From: Tethya wilhelma
Lineage: Eukaryota; Porifera; Demospongiae; Tethyida; Tethyidae
Direction of reading: 5' to 3'
NCBI GenBank assembly: GCA_964030475.1
Contig: CAXIPT010000001.1
Span: forward strand, 18,428,018-18,492,017
Length of the DNA stretch: 64,000 nucleotides
The translations under genes were made by a program, and so were the position numbers. Every line of letters starts with the position of its first letter. Positions within the stretch are counted from its first letter, which is position 1. Shown piece by piece: positions 49,038-58,730 of this stretch. The notes below the pieces were generated by a model. It was not told the DNA's origin and searched no databases. It saw nothing but the letters and a program-made list of their open reading frames with translations.

Positions 49038-50718
49038 TGTCTCCGTGTATGTGTGTATACATGACATTGTAATTGTGTCTGTGTGAGTGTGTGTGATTGT
49101 ATGGTCGTATTCAATTAATTGCTACAATGCACAATTGCATGACACTCTATTGTTCTCTGGTGGCGTACACACATGCCAATCTAGTGAGAGATGTGTCTGA
49201 ATTAGGAGCACGGGCCAGATGGAAACACTGGAATGGCATGTGAAAGGGTTCTTGAATGTGAGAATGTGTTATTGAGTGTGAGAGAGATTTCATTATCATT
49301 GACCATTTAGAGCTGGGGGGCAGATGTTGAGCTAGTGACATCACACATCCCAACTAGGGCACACACTACACGCATTCCTCGCACACATATCTGTGTGTGG
49401 CCCTTGCCAAAATACTTGGCCTCCATAGAAACGACTGTACTTCACAGGCCTAGCCTGCTCTCACTGTGATAGGATTAGCCTACGCACCGGTGTGTGGTAG
49501 CTGGCTGTGGCTTGGCCTGCAGATGTATTTGATGTCATTAGCAGGTAGTAGTGTTTTCAAACGCAGGGACTTTCTAGCCACTGGCTTCACTGTCCATTTC
49601 TTGTGAGTAACTTCAATCACCTCCTCCAACCTCGCCCCACTCTCGACCCCCTCCACACAGCGCGACAGAGACAGCACTTGAGTGATACTGCAACGGAGAA
49701 CAAATTATTAACATCACACTGATAATAACAACTAGACACATTTACAGAGACATAAAAATTATTTTTTGAAGCTCCATTACTCATGTATGCAAAGATGAGG
49801 AATGACATGTAACTTAAGGAGAAGCTGAACTTTGAAGTGACCTGCTCTGACAATTGAACCAACATCATATTACATAGCAGGATCACTATACATTCAACAC
49901 ACTGTATGGTATGTGTAAACAGTACATTGTGCATTATTGAGTTGGAGGTGAATGTACAGTGGCTTGCCAGAGAAGCAAGTTACAGCGCAGACACTGAAGC
50001 CACTCCAGGGATGGTTTCCTCTTACAGTGCAAGATGAGTCATGGGAATTATCACCCTAGCTCTGCAACATGGAGCATAAACAGATCTCATTGAAGTATAC
50101 TGAGACCAATAAACACCTGTTTCAGTGAAACATGATAGCTTCGAGGCAAAAAAACAAACTTGATTGGTTGTTAAGGAGAGTTAGTGGTCAGTGAACTATG
50201 ACAACAGAGGCTGTCCACACTGTACACAGTGAGCACACACAGTCTGATAACACAGCTACACACACCTTCCACACACACAGTGCACACAACCTGCACACAC
50301 TCATATATTGGTAAATGTGCTAACTTTGTAAGATAGATGATCATGACAGCGCATGGTTTAAGTAAAGGAAGCAGTGTTTCAATGGCTGTCCACGGATCCA
50401 CCATGTCCAGGGCTACCTGCAGAAGTACAAGTGCTCACATATTATTCTTGATTAACAGTTAAATTGGTGTTGGCATGCAATGGTCTAGCAGGTGGTTTAG
50501 AGGAACATTATGACAAACAGAGATATCTAGGACCAGTACTGAAAGATCATAACAGATACAGAATTGACAAAGTGTGTGCAAGTTGTTCAATAAACAATCA
50601 ACATGTTGACATGGCCTTGTTCACTCACAGCATCTAGTGGTGTGTGTACATGGTTGGGAGCATCCATCACACTGCACTCAAAGAACTGAACATTGCGTGG
50701 CCAAGGATTGGCTGAGTT
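49038..50718. repeat. 1.68-kb direct duplication, copy 1
   Basis: Apparently identical to 52670-54350 (offset 3632). It begins at a GT microsatellite and ends at the N at 50719. Confidence 0.95.
49480..50718 (-). pseudogene. TRMT61B: TRMT61B 3' exons, duplicate fragment
   Basis: Exons 49480-49687, 50325-50416 and 50629-50718 repeat those of the complete gene at 53.1 kb. The most 5' exon is cut by the N at 50719. It has no start or SAM-binding exon. Most likely an assembly duplicate, not a second gene. Confidence 0.88.
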
Positions 50719-50719
50719 N

Positions 50720-51100
50720 GAATTGTTGAAATGTACAGTAGAAGGCTCCAAGGTTAGCCACTGTCCGCCCAAGCCAGTGATTCAGTGTGTGTTGTTGATG
50801 GTGTTCCAATCTCTCCTTCAGTCCAGGAGAGGCTCACCAAGGAGATAGCCGATGGAATACTGCAAGCCATCAAACCAACAGGAGTGGGTGTGGTCATTGA
50901 AGCCACGTATGTTACACCATCACTGTTGTAATGATCAGGGTTACCCCCTCGTCTCTCTTAATGCCTCCAGGCACATGTGCATGACAATGAGAGGAGTTAG
51001 TAAGCCCCAGAACAAGACACTGACCAGCTCCATGATGGGTGTCTTCAGAGATGACCCCAGGACAAGAGACGAGTTCCTCACTTTCATCAGAACCAAGTGA
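50720..51100 (+). pseudogene. GCH1: GCH1 3' exons, duplicate fragment
   Basis: Exons 50721-50752, 50822-50906 and 50971-51100 repeat 63089-63468 (offset 12368). The 5' half of the enzyme is missing because an N at 50719 joins this piece to TRMT61B sequence. The downstream flank to about 51614 also matches 63469-64000, with small differences in the CA tract. Confidence 0.9.
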
Positions 51101-51545
51101 CCCATAATCACAGGGGCCTTCTTTATTTATTTTTGTATTTATTTTATTCCTTTCTGGTCTCTAATTAACTTATCTCCAAATGATGCCAACCCAATCATCA
51201 TTGTGGCTACATGTCCATGTTGACCATTACCAGTTGTTATCTTTCAATGAACAACACTTTGTAACAATAGAAAATCACAATGGCAGTGTAGAGTGTACAA
51301 AGAGAGATGCCAGCTGCTGCTACTGCCCATAGAGAGGTACATACAAAAAACAAACAATGCTTTGCAATGGAAGTGAATGAATTATATAATATTGAAACCA
51401 CTTGTAAAAAAAGGACCAACATTTGAGGAGTGTACAGAAAAACAACCAAGTCATTTGAGCTGACCAGGCTAATACACGAGATAATATAGAAAAAAACACA
51501 CACAAACAAATGCACACACACACACACACGAGATGGAGACAGAGG

Positions 51546-51614
<69 letters not shown>

Positions 51615-52185
51615 TCAAGGTGGGGCTGCAGTGTGGTATGCAGTAACAATTTAACGATCACAGATGATCAAATGACAAAAATCTTGCACAAATTACTTTG
51701 AAACTTGCTGTTCTTATTAATAATTCGGATCCAGCCGCAGAAATACAAATCACAGTTTTATCTTTGTGTGTAAGTTTTTTTTGTTGTTTTTATTTGTTTT
51801 ACCAGAAGATTTTTTTCCTTCAATAGTTAAGCTAGTTCAGGACGATGTGATGACATCACCATTAGCTATCACTGAGATCTGTCATGAGAAAAGACACACA
51901 CACACATTAACAACATTAACACTAGATCCCTGCACAGAGTGGGCACTAGTCAACTTGAAACTAGAAACATTGTTGGTGAAAAACAAAGTTTTCTCACGGT
52001 AGAGATAAAGAACTTAGTTTTTTTGAGTGAGTATGGACTTAGAAAATTTTCTAAGACCACATTTTGTAAAAAACGTTTATTTTGCTATTGAAAACACTTA
52101 GGGGATTTTTTAATATTGAAATCGTTGGTGAGAACAGGTGATCATAGGCAGTGGTATGTCTAACCCTCTCGTCTAATGTACTCAC
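51101..52185. other. GCH1 downstream flank, no gene recognised
   Basis: Contains CA and GA microsatellites (51508-51529, 51548-51614) and AT-rich sequence. The first 510 bp match the window's end. Confidence 0.45.
51548..51614. repeat. (GA)n microsatellite
   Basis: A GA run interrupted once. The sister run at 63914-64000 is longer and reaches the window end. Confidence 0.95.
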
Positions 52186-52619
52186 CATCCAGAGCGTGGT
52201 CAGTCACCCTCTTCAGCAGGTCATCCATGTCCGTCTCGTTGATGTCACATGACATCCCTCTGGGGGGGAGGGGCGGAGGAGCAGCTATGGACGAGGAAGA
52301 GGTGGAGCTAGCAAATGACTTGCCACTCCCACTCCTGTTGCTAGAGGTCATAGAGGTCACGATGGTTGATCGTGGTCGCAGGAAGGAAGGTGAGTGATGA
52401 TGGGGGAGGGGCTGTTGGAGCTGGCGGGCACTCATCCGGGGGAGAGTGCTGCTGGAACGACCCGCATTAGGCAGGGACATCCCCTTCCCTGGAGCAGTGG
52501 CTCCGATCCTAGCTACCCTCAATGATCGTGTCTTATTGGCCAGTCCACTATTGCCACGCCCACTTGGAGGAGGTGTGTGAGACGGAATAGCATGGATGGT
52601 GTAGAATCCAGGGCCCCAG
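52186..52619 (-). CDS. internal exon of an unidentified Ser/Pro-rich gene
   Basis: An open exon of 434 bp lies between a CGCACAG acceptor and a GTGAGT donor. It encodes a Ser/Pro/Arg-rich stretch (NKTRSLRVARIGAT, SARQLQQPLPHH, IAAPPPLPPRG) followed by an acidic helix, DINETDMDDLLKRVTDHALD. Splice sites, open frame and biased composition support a real exon. I do not recognise the family. By overlap with the end of the window it should lie downstream of, and convergent with, GCH1. Confidence 0.5.
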
Positions 52620-52620
52620 C

Positions 52621-52623
<3 letters not shown>

Positions 52624-52668
<45 letters not shown>
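52624..52668. repeat. (GT)n microsatellite
   Basis: A GT run ends at the N at 52669, where the second TRMT61B copy begins. Confidence 0.95.
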
Positions 52669-52669
52669 N

Positions 52670-54350
52670 TGTCTCCGTGTATGTGTGTATACATGACATT
52701 GTAATTGTGTCTGTGTGAGTGTGTGTGATTGTATGGTCGTATTCAATTAATTGCTACAATGCACAATTGCATGACACTCTATTGTTCTCTGGTGGCGTAC
52801 ACACATGCCAATCTAGTGAGAGATGTGTCTGAATTAGGAGCACGGGCCAGATGGAAACACTGGAATGGCATGTGAAAGGGTTCTTGAATGTGAGAATGTG
52901 TTATTGAGTGTGAGAGAGATTTCATTATCATTGACCATTTAGAGCTGGGGGGCAGATGTTGAGCTAGTGACATCACACATCCCAACTAGGGCACACACTA
53001 CACGCATTCCTCGCACACATATCTGTGTGTGGCCCTTGCCAAAATACTTGGCCTCCATAGAAACGACTGTACTTCACAGGCCTAGCCTGCTCTCACTGTG
53101 ATAGGATTAGCCTACGCACCGGTGTGTGGTAGCTGGCTGTGGCTTGGCCTGCAGATGTATTTGATGTCATTAGCAGGTAGTAGTGTTTTCAAACGCAGGG
53201 ACTTTCTAGCCACTGGCTTCACTGTCCATTTCTTGTGAGTAACTTCAATCACCTCCTCCAACCTCGCCCCACTCTCGACCCCCTCCACACAGCGCGACAG
53301 AGACAGCACTTGAGTGATACTGCAACGGAGAACAAATTATTAACATCACACTGATAATAACAACTAGACACATTTACAGAGACATAAAAATTATTTTTTG
53401 AAGCTCCATTACTCATGTATGCAAAGATGAGGAATGACATGTAACTTAAGGAGAAGCTGAACTTTGAAGTGACCTGCTCTGACAATTGAACCAACATCAT
53501 ATTACATAGCAGGATCACTATACATTCAACACACTGTATGGTATGTGTAAACAGTACATTGTGCATTATTGAGTTGGAGGTGAATGTACAGTGGCTTGCC
53601 AGAGAAGCAAGTTACAGCGCAGACACTGAAGCCACTCCAGGGATGGTTTCCTCTTACAGTGCAAGATGAGTCATGGGAATTATCACCCTAGCTCTGCAAC
53701 ATGGAGCATAAACAGATCTCATTGAAGTATACTGAGACCAATAAACACCTGTTTCAGTGAAACATGATAGCTTCGAGGCAAAAAAACAAACTTGATTGGT
53801 TGTTAAGGAGAGTTAGTGGTCAGTGAACTATGACAACAGAGGCTGTCCACACTGTACACAGTGAGCACACACAGTCTGATAACACAGCTACACACACCTT
53901 CCACACACACAGTGCACACAACCTGCACACACTCATATATTGGTAAATGTGCTAACTTTGTAAGATAGATGATCATGACAGCGCATGGTTTAAGTAAAGG
54001 AAGCAGTGTTTCAATGGCTGTCCACGGATCCACCATGTCCAGGGCTACCTGCAGAAGTACAAGTGCTCACATATTATTCTTGATTAACAGTTAAATTGGT
54101 GTTGGCATGCAATGGTCTAGCAGGTGGTTTAGAGGAACATTATGACAAACAGAGATATCTAGGACCAGTACTGAAAGATCATAACAGATACAGAATTGAC
54201 AAAGTGTGTGCAAGTTGTTCAATAAACAATCAACATGTTGACATGGCCTTGTTCACTCACAGCATCTAGTGGTGTGTGTACATGGTTGGGAGCATCCATC
54301 ACACTGCACTCAAAGAACTGAACATTGCGTGGCCAAGGATTGGCTGAGTT
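52670..54350. repeat. 1.68-kb direct duplication, copy 2
   Basis: Partner of 49038-50718. Here it continues into the complete TRMT61B gene. Confidence 0.95.
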
Positions 54351-55240
54351 GGCAATATCCCATGAACTACACCAGTTGAGATAATTAGCTTTGGCTCTGC
54401 TCATGTGAAGTGGTACATTATCAAAGCTGAGGACAGAGCCCTCGACTCCCGCTGTAAGACAAACAGAGAGTGGTGGCAGACAATACTTGCACTAGCTGGC
54501 TAGTAATCACCATCTGTTGGGGCAATGTTGGATTGTTGTCTTGTTGTGAATTTCTGAGAGTAGAGTAGCTCTAACCAAACACACATTATGCTCACTCCAC
54601 TCCAGATGCTATCAGAACCTCACAACAATACCACATTATCCTGGGCCACTCATGATCCACTCACTGATAGTGGAGCACAACCATTGTGGCCTGAGATGAG
54701 CATGCTCACACATCCTGCTCTCATACCACATGGGAAATCCTCTCCACATGATTAGGTCAGGATATGTAACCTCCTACACCTACCTGCTCTTGAGAGGTGA
54801 AGTGTCAGTGACCCTGATCCACTGCCTGCCTCCAACACATGTGACCCTGGACCAATGTCCAGGAGACCTAGCATTGCCCAGATGTCCTGAGGATAGGACG
54901 GAGTTGGGACACGCTTCATCAGACGCACATACTCAGCAAGAGAAGGCCTTCTGAGGGACACAGGTTGACCTGCTGAATCAGCAAACTTCTCCCCAGGCAC
55001 TCTTCCCACTACCCGTGAGTGAGGGAGGCTGCCAACATGTGTGTTAAACACACCACCATCCTGCAGTCTGAACAGCTTCCTGCAGTTAGCCAGAACATAC
55101 TCTCCATAATGAAACTGACTGTTACTGAGGAGTGTATGGACTCTCCTGTAGCACATGTGCACCTCTTGCAGCAACATGTTGTAATTCCAGATAGCTACGG
55201 GCATTGTGATGTAATATGACGCAAACTTTCGCAATTTCAC
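53112..55240 (-). CDS. TRMT61B: tRNA (adenine-58-N1)-methyltransferase, TRMT61B type
   Basis: SAM-dependent enzyme making m1A58 in mitochondrial tRNAs. Exons 54784-55240, 54261-54451, 53957-54048 and 53112-53319 join in frame to 315 residues. The substrate-binding lead-in SLRRPSLAEYVRLMKRVPTP is diagnostic of the TRM61 fold. SAM motif I is VLEAGSGSGSLTLHLSRA. VALDMVDPW is the acidic post-motif, followed by YLTNITQVLSLSR, where TRMT61B has VNITQVIELL. Choice of the B paralogue over cytosolic TRMT61A rests on these motifs. Several in-frame ATGs occur near 55240, so the exact start and any targeting peptide are uncertain. It is divergent from SRF. Confidence 0.9.
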
Positions 55241-55405
55241 GGAACTAGGTAATTAATCATGTGATTAGTTGCACATTCCTGATGACCATTTAAGGTAATA
55301 TGACCGGAAACTATTCCTAATAAGGCATGTAAAGACAACTGTACAAGTACAGAACAGCTAGTTTCCTACTCTCCCAAACAAGGCAAGCGGCGGCACTACA
55401 AAAGG
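55241..55405. promoter_or_regulatory. bidirectional promoter region TRMT61B/SRF
   Basis: The 165 bp between divergent starts. No CArG box was recognised with confidence. Inferred from arrangement. Confidence 0.45.
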
Positions 55406-56767
55406 ATGAGCCAGACGGATATCTCGCAGAACACAGCTTCAATTAGTAAAGCTAAGTTAGCTACTAAATTTACCTCACAGCCTAAAACCAAGAAGTTCAG
55501 TGCTGCCGGACAGCCTGCTGGAACAACTTCTAGAAAGACGAAAATGCTCGGAGATAATAGATACAGTCCAAACACGACGGCAACAGACCCTTTTGCTTCC
55601 CTTCCCCAGTTCTCCCCCGACAAACTCCACAAACTCGACCACGATGACAGAAGTTCAAGCATAAGCGATACAGACGACAGCTGCAGCGTACAGCTAGACA
55701 GAGACGGCAAGATTGGTGCCAAACCCTCACCTGGCAAGAAGACCAGAGGCCGTGTCAAGATCCAGATGGAGTACATTCACAACAAGTTGAGAAGATACAC
55801 CACCTTCTCGAAAAGAAAGTCAGGAATCATGAAGAAGGTGAGATAAATAATTAGCGACTCGAAGAAAAAGAATTGTAACGTGTCATTTTTATTTCGCTTT
55901 CGTTTTCACAGGCCTACGAATTGAGTACATTGACGGGAACTCAGGTTATGCTGCTAGTGGCCTCAGAGACGGGCCACGTCTACACTTTTGCTACACCAAA
56001 ATTGCAGCCAATGATCACATCGGAAGCTGGCAAAGCACTCATTCAGACGTGCTTACATCAACCGGACCCACCTAGCGCGGTGCCACAACCTCCCGCAGAG
56101 TTTGACATGAGAATGTCCGCTAGTGGATTCGAGGAAACAGATCTTGGCTACCAAATGCCAGAGGAGGACTTCAAGGTAAACATCAATTCACTGTTGTGCT
56201 TTGTGGGAGAGTAAACAGTTCCTTGTAGTGGGAAAAACATTATCTAGAATTTTTCTTTGTGTACAGACCAACATGGATCATGGGTACCACGGCGCCTCAA
56301 CAGCCACTCCAATGCCAACCATCTTGAACGCCGGACCCATTGTCACCATTCCTCACGGGATGATGCCAATGCATGGCTTCCACGGAGCCATCCAGGACGG
56401 CCAAACGATGGCAGCCCAACCAATGAACCCTGTGATGACACACGCCCAGATGCCTCACATCCAACCGAGCCCTGTGGCCGTGTCTCCTCATCACTCGTCT
56501 CCTCCTCCCAGCTACTCTCCCCCGCAACCACCCAGCCCCCCGAGAGCAGCACCCTACACACCTCCGTCAGCTCACATGTCACACTCTGGAGTCATGATGG
56601 AAGAGCTTCAATCCCCCAGCCTCTCTCACCACCACACAGGTGGGGTGGAGGTCTACGACAGGAGCCCCAGTAGAAGTCCCATCCAACAGCACAGATACTC
56701 CCATTCACCTCCCACCCAAGGACTCTACGCTGCCCCCAATGGCAGCCCTCCTGGAATTAGATTGTGA
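55406..56767 (+). CDS. SRF: serum response factor (MADS-box)
   Basis: Type I MADS-box transcription factor that binds CArG boxes and partners with MRTF and TCF-type cofactors. Exons are 55406-55837, 55912-56175 and 56267-56767, all phase 0. The N-terminus is Ser/Thr-rich. The MADS domain starts GKKTRGRVKIQMEYIHNKLR, continues RYTTFSKRKSGIMKKAYEL, then STLTGTQVMLLVASETGHVY. The SAM extension TFATPKLQPMITSEAGKALI is SRF-specific and separates it from MEF2. The C-terminal region is Pro/His/Met-rich, as expected of an activation domain. The intron after IMKK splits the MADS box. Start choice: first ATG of the open frame, 165 bp from TRMT61B. Confidence 0.97.
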
Positions 56768-57293
56768 ACTGTCTTTTGAAGCTCTGACTCTTTCTCTCTC
56801 TCTCTTTCCATCTCAATCATCATGACCCTTTGTTGTACTTCCCACTCAGTGTACTCATTTCCTTACTGTACTCCTGTGTTATTTCGAGCTGGGCCTCGCT
56901 GGTATATGTCTTGTCTTGTGTTGGGAGCTGTGCTTCCAAACCCTCTTTGTCTTATTTTTGTACATTGCACATCTTCTAAGCCAAACAAACAAGTGTAAGC
57001 ATCAACCCTCATGACGCTGGCCGTCACATCTTAGCAGCTGGATCTGCTCCCCAAAATGAAAAACTTTTGAAAATTGAGAACTTGTTTTGAAAGTCAACAT
57101 GTTGCATGCAGCTAACTTTGTAAGGGGTGAATGACTAGTCAATATCTGTAGTCAAAACAGTGGGACACTCCCACAAGACTGAGCATGCAAAGAATGAATT
57201 CACGATAATATTATAATACATGAATCAATTAAATGTCATACATTAGCTTATGTACACACATATCCATTAGCCTCACAATGGAGGAGTGCACTA
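56768..57293. other. convergent 3' spacer SRF/QPCT
   Basis: No gene is seen. It presumably holds both 3' UTRs. Confidence 0.4.
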
Positions 57294-58683
57294 TCAATGC
57301 AGGTGAAAGTATTCATGTAAAAAGACCATCATGACCTTTCTAAAGTTTGATACAAATGTCCAGTCAATGGCCTTGGCATTGTCTCCTGATGTGTGCCACA
57401 CTGAGGGGAAGGGGTAGGCTATCAGGTGCACGATGGGAACACCTACATCACACACACACAGAGAAGAAACAATAGTAATGGTTGACACAACATCCTGAGA
57501 CCAGTTGGCTCAGCTTCCTGCAGTGATTCACTGGACAGGTACTAACCTGCCATTAGTGAGAACACCAATAACAACATATGCTAGCATGTACACAAGTCAC
57601 ACAAACTTCCCTAGAAGGCCACTGTCTGGTTGGCTGTGCCAAGTCCATGGGTTTCCACCACCACCCCCCACACACTGATGAGTTCTAGGAGTTCCTCAGG
57701 CCATGTCATGCATGGGCTCTCAAGGCACATGATATCATGCCAACACTCACAGGGCTACCTCACGGTACACAGCATAGGACAGCAATAAACCTTATATCAG
57801 ATTCTATGAAGGCACTTCTGAGGTAACTAATCTTCAGAATATAAGTGCTTTTTTTCTCTTTCTCCTTATGCTGTTTGCTGGGGATTGAAATGGTATCTCT
57901 GTATGTGAGGGCTTCGCTCAAAGAGAGAGCCACTTCATTAGTGGCATTCTGCGGTGAGGAGACCCCATCACCACATTCCACTCTATTGTCTCCATTACCA
58001 GCTCATCCTGTCTGTCCCTAGCTGCACCAGGGGTCACAAGGGCTCACCTTTCGCAAGGAATGGAACATGATCATCTCCAATGTTGTAGAATCCGTGGGCT
58101 GTTTGGGACTTGAAGTACTGGTGAGAGTGAGCCTCCAGATGACCCATGTCCTTGAGCCTCTTCTCTACAGGTGAGGGAATGACATTGAGCAATTAGTTAG
58201 CAGGTGTTGCTATTACTGTAAGTCCCAGACAAGGCACTAATCAGTGTTAAATGTTCATCCCATAGTTAGAGGGAGAGCTGCCAACAACCTGCTAATAGCC
58301 AGCTAGTGTGTTAGTTCATTGAGTGTTCTAAGGAACAGAATAATTCTCCTATGAATGGTCAGCTCCCCACAACACAATGGCCCCTCTCCATAAGGCAGAG
58401 TGTGGTTGTGTCCCCCCCTCTGCCCAAGCCCTGCTCCTGCTACAGACACACACACACACACACACACATACACACATACCTCCCGACACACACTCACCTC
58501 CTAGTATGGAATTCATTAGCATTGCTCAATCTGTTGCCTAGGTTACCAACTACCAATATGGCAGTGCTATGAATAGCAAATAACATGTCCAAAAAAACAC
58601 TATTTTTAGAACTTCACCAACTACACATGTACTTTGGACTGAGGCCGGGGATTCAGCCATGTCACAACAACTTCATCAATGAC

Positions 58684-58730
<47 letters not shown>

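Noticed and set aside
49480..51100. TRMT61B-GCH1 fusion gene or second gene copies
   Set aside because: The two parts are on opposite strands and are joined by an N; both are exact or near-exact repeats of complete genes nearby.
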